From Hyaloperonospora brassicae (taxonomy: Eukaryota > Oomycota > Peronosporomycetes > Peronosporales > Peronosporaceae): DNA of 64,000 nt. The stretch is from NCBI GenBank assembly GCA_947650285.1, contig CANTFL010000034.1, forward strand, positions 424,058 to 488,057, given 5' to 3'. This document shows positions 52,628 to 64,000 of the stretch, in pieces. Every line of letters begins with the position of its first letter. The stretch's first letter is position 1. Under the pieces are notes generated by a model. The model was given only the letters and a program-made list of their open reading frames with translations. It made no database searches and was not told the origin of the DNA. Made by a program: the position numbers and the translations under genes.

Positions 52628-55600
52628 ATCTAGCTGACGTGCCGCTCGACACAGTGTCCAAGAGCAAGGCATCACCAGTATTTTTTAAATTAACCATAAG
52701 TATAGCCGACAACAATAAACCAGAGCGCATAGGACTTTGTCAATGTCGTTAATTGCGTGCAATATGATAGTGCTAACAATACAGTGGCGAACAGACCGGC
52801 ACGTGGTCAGGTCACTAGTAGCTGCCGATGTCGTGGTGTGCCATGTAATCAGTCGTCTACGTTGCGTTGATGGCGCAGATACTATTGCTTATCAATCGGT
52901 GAGGAGTCCTAGGACGCACAGTTGCCTGTGCATTGCATTTGTCACAACAGGAAGTTAGGATTGGTTTCATTTGTCGATGGTATAACAAGAGGCCATAGCC
53001 CACGAAGAAACTGGAGAGACGTCCAGTATCTTTGTCGACAAGCTAAAGGGTATAATATTACGACATGCTACTTCTTTTTGTGGGCGAATCTCGAGACCTG
53101 TCGATCTAATCGCTAGCAGTAGTGGCACTTTAGATCATAAAGTAGTCTGTCGTTTCTCTATCCGCACAGAATAGCACAGTCGCTCATTGACAGTAGTATT
53201 GGCATGCGTTCTCTCGTGACACCATATAGCGAAAGGACCTGTGAGCAGTTTCCATCAGCTCTACAGCCAGTTCCTTCCACGTACTAAGTACGTTGGAGCT
53301 CAGTTTTGCTTGCTGGAAGAATGGCTTCCTGGTATTAACTTCGCAGCATTGGGAGATTGTATGTCCCAGACGTTACACGAGTGATAGTATCGGTCAAGGT
53401 GACTGATGTTCGGCATATTTTTTACACACTGGGCCCTTGTATCGCTGCATGCTAAAAAGATGAATACCAGTGTGAACAAAAAGCTATGCACTCGGAGTAT
53501 AAGTAGGGTATGTTGCAACGCATGAGCGTCAAGCGCTTGAAATTGTATGGTATGTTGCAACGCAAATAAGCGACTAGCGGTTGAATTGCAGAACTATCTG
53601 CCCAAAGAAGTGCACTAGTAAGTGCCAATCAGATATTACAGCCCATGTCGTGAGTAGGGTGTGACTTAGTGATGTGTGATCCATTGTGTTGTAATACGTG
53701 ACCTGCTGCGTTCGACGTACGAATATTGGATCGCCGTTACCTCGACAGTCGCCGGCAAATGTTAGTTTGACGATAACACGACACAACACGTCTTCATAAT
53801 TAGCCGTATATCGATCGGAATGGGGACAGTCATCATGGGACCTGTCATCCGCATAATTCATGTTCATCCATTCTGTTTGTTGCTTCTAGACGTACAAAGC
53901 AACTCTCTTGTGTTGATCTTACGTCAAGTGTTCATGTGACATGGCCTCGCGTCGGATACTCCGGAGCTCAAGCGACAGACACGAATGTAGGTGCTAAACC
54001 ATATTTCATGACGATCCACGAAGGTTCAATGTCGTGATAGCTTGTGTTTTTCGTTGGAACTTGTTCTGATGTCAAGATCAACCCATTGCACGGACCGCTA
54101 CTTCGAAAAGCCGAAGCTCGAGCAGCAGCTTAGACGACGATGTCACGATGTATGTTCGACGCGTATAGCAGCATCGTCCATTTTAAGCGACAAAACAGCA
54201 ATAGCCTGACATCGTCAAAATCTCGTGCCGTTCTGATCGCGTATTTACAAAGACCTGAGAGTCGTGCTTTCGTCCTCCCGTCCACAGTCTGTCCTCTATT
54301 GCCTGTCGTAAATGCTCATAAGTAGATCGCTTTGCTCAGCTCAATGCAAGTAGGCATGTTTGACCAATACCGCCTTGCACGGTTGCGAATACTGACGTCG
54401 TGGCCGCACTTGAACGTCAATGCCTGACTACAATGAGCATTTCGAGCTGTTGATTCACTGAATCTGTACCCTTAACATACTAGCCATGAATTGCAAGACG
54501 TACAAAAGGTGTGTACAAGAGCTATTTTTACAGTTGACAGCGTAGGCATTGCTATCACCTTTCTGCGTTTAGACACGAGGGCTATCGTAGACATTGCAGC
54601 TCAGAATAATCTCATCATGTATTCCTGTCCGATACTGTTGGCAATGCTATGCCCTTCGTGGCCTCAGCTGATGCTTGATGACGACGATGCGTACGGTCCC
54701 GTCTGAAATCCTTCGAGTATGTCCACGTCATTTGGCAAAAGCTATCACCGTCTCGAACATATAGGTTTTAGCTACCAAGAAGCGTGGTAGTTTTTACCCC
54801 GATGACATTTTGGTACTCATCGTGGACCGTAGTCCAACAAAAAACGAACATTACTATCACATGCTGAAAAACACATTATTCTGACCGTCAAGACAGCAGC
54901 AGAGTATGTAATGTATAAGCGAAAGGAAACTGCTATATCTGCGCTAGATCTGACCATGAGTGACAGTTAGGGCTGGTATGGCACTCTTGAACACACCATT
55001 AATGGACTCGAATTTGAGTCTGTCTGACGCTATTACCGAACCGGGCTGCCTACTTTCTTGCCTTACTACATTTGTGAGGCTGTATACATGAATAATTGAT
55101 CGTACGTAAAAGGATGGTCTTGACGATTGTACTCATGTCGATTCCCAGTCGGCCGTGCTACAATCCCACATCAAAAATTGTTGGATGTGGAGTTGTCATA
55201 GCGGACACTCCCTTTCGGGTCGACTCCCCAGCTGCCAGGTTTGGTAGTTATGGTGAATAATTTGTGTGGGTACACTAAGTTTTTGAAGGTACAAAGTTGT
55301 TGAGTGTAGGCAATAAAAGAAGTCTGGTTGATGAATTCTAGATTGGTGAAGCCACTATCGAGACCCTCGGCGGGGGGGCCGACACGCGTCTGGTTTCACG
55401 TTTGAATGTAGAAGTCATTTACCATACTTTTTCATCTACTACATTGCGCCCGACGAAATATGGCAAGCGTTTTGTATCTGACCTCATGGTGTTGTCATTT
55501 TGTGTGCCTAATGTCGATATAAAATCTAAAGTAAGTTCAGAAATGCTCGACTCGTGACATATCGAAAGCTTTATGTACGACAGAAAGGACAACTAAAGAC

Positions 55601-58600
55601 TCACTTAGTCGACCATCCATCTATACAAACTTTTTTCTTCATTTTATTCACAGTGGACGAACTTGTGAGCTCTCATCCGCGAAAGGCGACCAATAAGTCG
55701 TTGGTTTTCTACTATAGATCAGCAGATTATGACACCCCTTAAAGCGGCACCCTTGTCATAGTTATATTGGTATCCCGCATCAATCAGACCACCCATTGCT
55801 TAAAGGCATCAGTTGCGGGCGATCTTGTGACCACAGAGACATACGTCGACAGTAGGAGACGCTCAAGAAACTGGTCCGAAGGCATCAATTCATCTGTATA
55901 GTCAATGTCAAAACGCGTCCTAGATGGATGCCGACACGGTCTGGCAAAATGAGCGCGTATATCGATTTTTTCCGTCTTGATCCAAATCAACTAATATTCG
56001 TGTAGTTACGTAGCACATTAGAAATCGATCGATTCAAAGCAGGAAGCCGATCTACGTACGACTCCTTGTTGTATATAATTAACAAAATAAATCGAGGGAA
56101 AGGTCTGCCTGATAAAAATATGCTTGTGATTGAAGTCCATACTTGTGATAATTTTACGTAAGGAATATATGGCGATTACATCTTGAACATTTCACACAGA
56201 TTATGCAATGAAAAAATAATGGTGTCGTAGGGTCTACTAAGGTACATTGATACCATTTTTTGGCATGGACACCGACATAATATTGTTAGCACGAATGAAA
56301 AAGGAATAATTGGTACCTTGTATCGCACTCGGTGCGGAGGGATCCATATGAGATATGATCCCAATTGTTAACTTTGTATCGTGACGATTTTGGAACATAA
56401 AGCGCCATCAATACTGTCGGCGTATAAGCCACACAAATTTGGCACATCTGTTCAGAGGGGTAAACACGCTCAAGCACTGAATTCCATCTCGGTACGACGC
56501 TCCGCTTGTTCTTGTTCAGCGCCCGATTAACCTAAAGCTACGATATAAATACCATTACAAGGAGCCCCAGGAGAAACAGCTACATGTCGTATGGGTAGAC
56601 GAGAATGCATCTCAGGGCCTGGAACTATTGAATCATTTCATTATCGACAAGAATAAGTCTTTCAGCCTCCTAGCGCTGATGAAAGAATTGGACAAGTCAT
56701 AGGTGATCCATTGAAATGATGGATTACCAAACAGAAACAACGAAGCCGATCGGAATAGATGCACGCCAAGATCTACGCAAGCGCCGTCTGACTTATCATG
56801 TTGAACTGATGAACCAATACCCCTATAGATCGAATGACAAGGCTCTTGCTGTATCCGCAACCAAAATGACGATTATACCTATCATCTGAATTTAAACGAA
56901 AACAAACATCGACAACAAGATACAACTTATTCGGTATGAGCATCACGCGCATCAATTGCACAAAATGGAATATTATAGAGCTAGTAGACATTGAGCCGTT
57001 TTCCGTTGAAAATGTTAGCTTTTCTATGGCGCGTCGAAGCTGGAAGAGAATATACGTCCATGGTTGGTATATCGATATTATATATAGATGTACTACTCGC
57101 GCTAGTGCACAAAAGTGCATGGCTGCCATATCAACAAGTTTCGGTCATACAATTACAAAAAACCCACCTACACCCACATTAACTAGTGTGATGCATCTCG
57201 AGTCTCAATTAGGGCATGCACGCGGCTAATATGCGTCAAATGGGAAGAGACAATTTTAATGGTAGGGAAGCCTAATCTTAAAGAGTTCCTATGATCCGGG
57301 TATCCATGCCAAACTTTAACGTTCTACAATGGACGATTTTGCCAACGTCGAATAGATTTGCTCCACAACAAAGTGGCAATTTACGTGCTCTTCGAGCAGT
57401 GAAGGAGATGCCAATATGTGTTGGAAAAAGTTCGACCCAAACTTTATTAAGCGTTCGACAACTAAAGCCGAGGTGCAACATCTTCGCGATCGCGTGGAAC
57501 GCTTCAATTAGGTCGCATTATTTGAATTCCGTGAAACAAAGTCAAATGAATTAATAAGGAAAAATAGAGATAATATGATAGAAATGCAGAAATTCGAAAG
57601 ACATCCAATACAGTCGGTGCACACGCCTCGTGCTTCACAAGGAAAGGATATCAATACGACTGGAGTAAGCTAGCGTTAAATACGAGACATGCACGAAAAT
57701 TTTGCGGGAGTTTCAGGCTTGTAAGTAGGGCTATTTTGGCCGTGAACGTAAAATAAGCGATAAAGATCAAGCGAGTCTGCAATGATAGAACGATGATATT
57801 GAACTTGTAGGTATGTTATAGCTTTGATAATTTAATTGATTTGCAACGTTTTGACTTTCAATACAGTCCAACTTTGAGCAACCCCGTATTATATTAATTT
57901 TATTGTTTAGGCATTGCATCATACACTTTCTAAAAATATTTATTTCGTAGCGAGAGCTCGCTTAGTAATTTTATAGTGATATGACCCTACATTTTATTTC
58001 CCTTGATCGGCATGTTGTCCCTCAGAACCACGCAGCTTGAAAATATATATTCTAAGGGTGTGTGAGAGTTGACACATAGAATGGACTGTGGCTACTAATT
58101 ACAGGGAAGGGATTTTATAAAAGCTCAATAATAAAAATTAGGGATGGTCCCTGATTATTAAGCTCGTCGCAAATACTATGTAATTGGGACACATTTCACG
58201 ATCGTCTCGCTAGATTCTGCTTTTAATAGACAAAAGTTCCGCTAGGGAAATGTCTTATCGTGTTTTCGGCATTATAGAAAAAGATTTGCGAGTATTATCG
58301 ATAAAGCGCAGATCAATATCAAACGTGATTGCTACAGGTAAAAACATGAGGATACCATTCAATCTCTAGACAGACACGATGTACAATGCCTTCGAAAAGA
58401 GCCATCATGTACGGTAGGTGAGCCAATTAGATCAGAATTACATGGAAGGTCGATTTACATATGTTAACATATGTATATTTGGTAGGTCGACAACAAATAT
58501 TTACTAACAGATCCTCAATACAAGCTATTAATGGAAAAGTATAGATTGGTATAGCTTTAGGGAGCGAGATTGCCACCCGCTAACACGTTTCACACCAGCT

Positions 58601-61600
58601 AACGTACACATATGCTCATCCATCATGCAATTTAGTACATCAATAGGGTTTGGCTAGCCAATTGATTTTTTTCATGACCGATATATCCACTCAGCACAGT
58701 ATCAAGCGTCGTATAGCTGAATATTACGTTAATTTATGATGATGAGGAGAAAGCTACAACGGCCCATCCCCAACGTCCATGCAGTATTACACAGGCCTTT
58801 ATCGATGGAATTTCCTTCCTTCTCGTACGTAAAGAAGCCGACAATTAAATATCTTCTTCTTTCAACTCCATGATAACAAGCACACGTAGCAGAGCTACTA
58901 AAAGACTGGCATACGCCGAGATGGCTAATCTTGGTATAATTACTACACATACTTACATAAGCATTAAAATATATGGCATGCAATATATAACATATAGCAA
59001 ACGTTATTGCTTACCGTGTTTGTAATGCATATTAGATACTGGTATAAAACGAAATCCATCATGCCATTCTTCTAGCCAAGCCACGCGACGGTGTCGCAGT
59101 GCGTAATGATTTTCAATCGTCATAGAATGCCATGGGTTTGCATCTTGTCCAAAAACAATATTGACTAGTATAGGCTCATCGCAAGTATCTCTCTGTCATT
59201 CTCAAGGAGAATTCTTTTCTGTCAGTATCATATAATATATTCAGACGCGACAATGCTCTTATATCCATTCGTATGTACTAGAGTAGAGCACGTATATTGT
59301 CATAGTCAGTAGAGTCACCGAAAATATAATATATATTTCAGTATAATGAAGAGTAACAACCGCAACCCATAAAAGAATTACCAATTCTGCTTTATATAAA
59401 AATATTTGTGTTCTTTTAAGCACCACATTACGTCCTACAAGAATTTTAAATAATGACGGAGACATATGTACGTATTTTCCAAGATAGTTGTGCAAGTTTA
59501 GCTTAAGGCCTAGGTCACTTGATCAATTCATTTTGGCTTACAAAAACAGGCGATTTGAGAAGGTTCTCGTCCACAGCGATACCGCTCATACAGCTTGCTT
59601 TTCAATGCATTCCCCTACAAAGAAAACCTTTAAGTACCAAAGGTATTTTTCGATGCATCATCATACAGCATATATGTGTGCATGCACTCAAACGCAGACC
59701 GTAAGTTGCTGATATAATATTCACATTGAGCCTAACGTTTGCTAGACAAATATGAACGATATTTTTATTCGATTGTATTTGTGCCTAGTCATAATGAGGT
59801 TCGACAATTGCGTTGCTATAATAGTTAACGTAGCCAAGTTTTAAGATAGCCTTGAGAAAGCATAAGCCACTCAAGACCATGACGGTTGAAGTTATGACCG
59901 CTAACAGTGAGAAATCACTTATTCTCATAAGCAATTAATAAAAACGTTAATATTTTCCAAGCACTAAAAGTGAAAAAGTTGACCAACCCTTTTATATCTC
60001 ATTCTATATTTGAAATAATATTGGAGCAAAAATGATAGTTTTATAAAGCTTAGCATAATCATGATATTTGAGCCACTTGACATCAGGCTCTTATACCCAG
60101 AATGCAGGCATATCTGGTGTATTGGCGATACATCGTTTGAGGAGTCAATCCCAACTCTCCAATGGCGCCCGGACGACCGACTAACAAAGTGGTTTTTTCG
60201 ATTTCGTGATTTAAACTTCGCTCAATTAACGTACCTATCGGTACGGCGGGTTGCTCTCTTACAGGTGAACTCGATTAAATGCCGAGCTTGACCATGGCTG
60301 GGATTGGGGCTACCTCGTTGAAACCTTCACGCGATTGCATACATGGGGTGAATATCAATATGAGGTAAGTCTATCGACATCAGATCGCCTTGCTCAACGA
60401 TAATGCTTCATCTGCCTGCCTTCGGACCACTTGAGCCGTCTCACAATCCCGCAATCTTGCCTTTTCTTGTCTGTTGCGTCCGATCGCAGCTGGGGTGTGT
60501 TTGGGAGTTCTTCATACCTGGCAAAACAGTCCAAGGATATTAATCTGTTTTGAGTAAGCATCTTCTAGTGACGTCGAGAGGCCAGTTATTCACTTCGGGG
60601 GAGAAATTGGCACTTTTATATACCAGCAAAATTAGATATTTTTAATGTCAACCAATTTAACTCAAAAAACATCCTTATGCCTATCTGTATCACGGACACG
60701 TAAGGCCACGCGTCTTTCTTTCCAGATGACCGTCTCTTTTACTTATGTGGCTCAAACTGGGTACGCCTACTCTTGAACCTTGGCGTGGGCCACATCCTAT
60801 TTGTATGTAGATGGCTCTAGTATAGTGGTCGCTGGTCTAACTCGCGGTCTCAGTTGATATCCAGCGTAGATCACGTATTTATCCTGGTGTAATCTAGATA
60901 TACCATCCTTGCCATTAATGAGCTCGCAATCGTGATCCACCCGTGCCAATTTCTATTCTTTATTAGAGCGCTTTCGGGCATAAGTGGATCTGGAGGTCCA
61001 TGCGCTCCTAAGCCCAACTCAACGGTGAAATCTTGTGATCGACTTGCCTTCATAGTGTTGACAGCGTTTTCTTTCATGCCTCAATAATGCACGTGCTTAA
61101 GATGAAAGAAATGTTCAACAAGGTCTTACGCTTATCAAATGCATACATGTGACGCATATTTTATTGCCTTGATCTGGGTCTTTTTGGGACGCATTCTTTG
61201 ATCTAAAGCTAGTATGGGCGGTGGATTATGAAAAAAGACGACTTCAAGTTCAAGACCGAAGAATATTACGGATATCAAATGGTCTTAGGATCATATACCC
61301 AATACGTGCGCTAATATTTAGTCCCTTGTCCTCCAGGATAGACTCTTATATTATAAAGGACGCTTTTATATCAATGTCAGATGGAATGACATCAAAAACT
61401 TGAAAAACTTGCCTGCGATTCAGGCCTGAATGACCTCCAAATTAGACCATTATATCCCATCACGACAATCTAAAATGCTTAATCCTCCATGATTAATTTA
61501 ACTAAATATGTTTCAATCACGCCATTGACTATAGTTAAAAGTAAAATATCATATAATCGCTGATGGAACAGACGCGTTGCTCCTTGCAGCCGCCATTTTG

Positions 61601-64000
61601 TGATGCTTCCACCTTTTTCCTGAAGTAATTCACATTGCGTTTGTTGATATAATGGGGTCCATGAGGTCTATATAAAACGTTTCTTTCTCAGTACCACAAC
61701 CAAATTTTTATCGCCAACCGATGATCACAAATTATATAGCTCAACTCCATTATTGGATCGCGTTCCTCACGACGGGCTTCTAGTGAGCATAGCCCAAAAT
61801 TTCTTGGCTTTAGCCAGCAATGTCTACTGTGCGTATCGGCTTCTTTGGACCAAAACCTTCTATGAACATTACATGCAAATGAGTACGAAAGCACGTCATT
61901 TATCAAAACCAATAAGAATAATTTTTAATACATATACAATTTATTGGAAAATTGTAATTTGCCCCCATATAATCAATTTTGAGGTCAATATTTTAGCCCG
62001 TCAATTTTATATAATAGGTACTAATCAAGTTAACATTGATATAATTTTTCATTCAGAGACTCCTCCCATTACGACTACCTTTTACGAGTTTCAAAAATTA
62101 CTAAGTGCTTCCAATAAATTTTCAATTTATTGTGGAAAATAAGGCGTATATTAATTGGTTAAAAATATAAGTAGTATCTTTAACTGCAACGGAAGTAAAA
62201 TGTATTAACAATATTTTTTCTTGGATGCGACGGCGATGTTAGCGATGCATGATGTATTAGCACCGCAACCTTTCTATCTCGATTATTATCATTTCCAGAA
62301 TTAAATAGCGAGAATTAGCCATTACTCCGCAAAAAAATATATCTATTCATTAACTTCAACCAGATAATTGATGCCATTTATTGCAAATACAATTGTACCA
62401 CGTAGTTTTACTTACCTATAAAAGCCATTAAACGTGACTACAATTTTCTTGAATATAAAAGTTTCTTGATTGTTTCATCAAAACTGTTTTAATTATAAAA
62501 CTTTTTTGTAACTAGTGAATAATTTTGGCCTGTAAAAGGATGCTTTAACAAGTCCACAACATGGGCTACGACAGACCTAAAACGAATATCTTCGTACAAA
62601 ACTATACTAGTACATCTTATAAAGTGATTTTGGTTTTGTGTGATTAATTGATTCAAATCTCATCCTCTCATGACAGTGTAACGAAGTGTAGTTCACCAAT
62701 TAATGATGTAATCAGACTTTCCACTAATACCCGGACGACTGACTATTGGAGGAGGCACTTCGTTTCCGTGTAAGAAGTTCTTATCACTAGATGTAACCTT
62801 TGGCAGGGCACAAGTTGCACTCCAGTCCGTGGCCTTGAGTCGAATCTGACGCTGACCGTATTTGACATCAATCAGGGGCGATCAATCGTTAAGCTTTACG
62901 CGATCGAGGTTATTTTTGGGGGCATCTCTTCAGATTTTCTGATCTATCTTAAGATAGCCTTGTCTAAACTGTAAATACATGAACGACTTAGTTTCTGGTC
63001 AATTCGACTGTCTAGCAATATTGTAACCAGTCCTTTTTGTCATAATAAGTCTAATCTTAGAGAGATTTGCTTGGGTTCAGATCTTCTTCTAATCCCTGAA
63101 CCACCAAATTCAGGTGTTCGAATTGAGGTTCTTGATAGACGCGGGCAGAGATATTTCGCCCGGAAAAATTATGTTTGCGTGTAAGAAGATATTATAACGA
63201 TGTTTATGTTCAACTGCAAAAAAGACAATACACGTCTATGCCTATCTTTAAGCAAAATCATTTGCCATGTGTTATCCTTGTTCGAATGATCGTATATTGC
63301 CTAACTCAGATACCTACCATATATTGCCCATCTGATCTCAATAAAATAAGCCTAAGCTGCAAATCTCGATTGAGCCATCTTCGATCGATCTCGATCGGGG
63401 AACAACATATCGCGGTTACGATAACATAAACTTAGATCGTGGTTACGACCGAATGACCCAGGATTGCGATCACGACATATTGACTCAAAAATTGGGAGCG
63501 ATAAATTAGTCAACATTAACCACCTCAATTGAGCCAGAGATAACGATTTGCTGGCCGTTAGTAGCATCATTGTCTCAACTTCGTCAATGACAAATAGTAT
63601 ATCCCGATCGATTCTCTAGTACCTTGACCCCTGTCGGTCAGGTAGCCCCTAAACGGTATATATATATATATATATATATTTAACTTCAGATGTCCGAGCC
63701 TTGCGAAACATGGGTTCCACTTTATTATTAAATACTCGTCCAAATTATCCTTGACACCGCTGCTTCATCCTTTATGCGTTTTTCACAGCCATATATTCCA
63801 TCATAATTTTTGGGGCCAACGTATATTACTCTATCGATATTTCCTTCGACTGTATACTTAACTTTGATCTCAACGTCATTTAGCATAAAATATGCATACT
63901 AACTGTGAAAATATTGAACATATTATTTATTATCTTATGGGTACGTGAATGAACTATCTGTATGTTTGCGAATGCTAAAAGACCACAGTGAGCGAGTCCG
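52628..64000. other. 11.4 kb AT-rich, no gene supported
   Basis: Only short frames without family motifs are found on either strand. A direct repeat GTATGTTGCAACGCA (near 53507 and 53550) and a TA microsatellite near the right end are the only clear structures. The frames around 56900-57230 and 61753-62142 were read and look like chance. It probably holds very old, unrecognisable transposon debris. Confidence 0.5.
63657..63679. repeat. TA dinucleotide microsatellite
   Basis: About 11 TA units. Confidence 0.9.

Noticed and set aside
54793..54885. Plus-strand F-Y-P-D-D-I-L-V-L-like stretch resembling a reverse transcriptase Y-x-D-D box
   Set aside because: No neighbouring RT motifs in any frame on either side, so a single short match in AT-rich DNA is most likely chance.
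55185..55250. TTTCGGGTCGACTCCCCAGCTGCCA resembles the T arm and acceptor of a tRNA
   Set aside because: No matching 5' acceptor strand, D arm or anticodon arm at the required distance.
56633..56860. Minus-strand frame with a vague likeness to Copia RNase H
   Set aside because: None of the catalytic acidic residues or the S-D-A-D-W motif could be found; only loose composition agrees.

Overview
The window looks like nuclear DNA of an oomycete (Peronosporales type: Phytophthora or downy mildew), not a bacterium. Short GT-AG introns of about 65-80 bp split otherwise dense genes. Eukaryote-only families are present (anoctamin/TMEM16, double calponin-homology protein, class II sirtuin, CCDC124/Lso2). 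A GC-rich gene island is followed by AT-rich, transposon-filled DNA, and the Copia, Ty3/Gypsy chromovirus and FAR1/MULE-like elements have the flavour of oomycete elements. No species can be named from the sequence alone.

Layout. 1-9,777 is a compact housekeeping island: a possible last exon (to 189), a two-repeat membrane protein on minus, an anoctamin, a double-CH actin-binding-type protein, a three-exon SIRT4-like sirtuin on minus, and a two-exon CCDC124 homologue. 11,047-11,325 is an array of tiny hairpins. 11,340-16,595 is a decayed Copia element on minus with paired 214-bp LTRs. 16,596-23,346 is AT-rich with no gene I can support. 23,352-32,649 is a Ty3/Gypsy element with 459-bp LTRs and perfect ACTTG target duplications. 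Its body is riddled with stops, and it carries a Pack-MULE-like insert holding pieces of an adenylate kinase gene and a 3-hydroxyacyl-CoA dehydratase gene. 34,150-51,680 is a nest of MULE-type DNA elements, two solo Gypsy LTRs and a nearly intact young Gypsy element (43,578-51,562; LTRs differ at one base in 391; GTGGG target duplications). 52,199-52,627 encodes a small secreted protein, a candidate effector. The last 11.4 kb is AT-rich with no convincing gene.

The most interesting signal is in the young Gypsy element. Its coding sequence and LTRs are an almost continuous chain of short, often perfect inverted repeats (arms of 8-14 bp every few tens of bases), and many of them are broken in the decayed relative. 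The same element has an AAAAAAT slippery site followed by a stem-loop at the gag/pol junction, and a second frame change between integrase and chromodomain that is shared by the decayed relative. It also carries a 535-codon antisense frame running from the 3' LTR side back across the chromodomain. The antisense protein has a predicted coiled coil opposite the disordered sense linker and a disordered stretch opposite the sense chromodomain, as expected for two genes overprinted on opposite strands. A matching ATG-started antisense frame survives at the same place in the decayed element.
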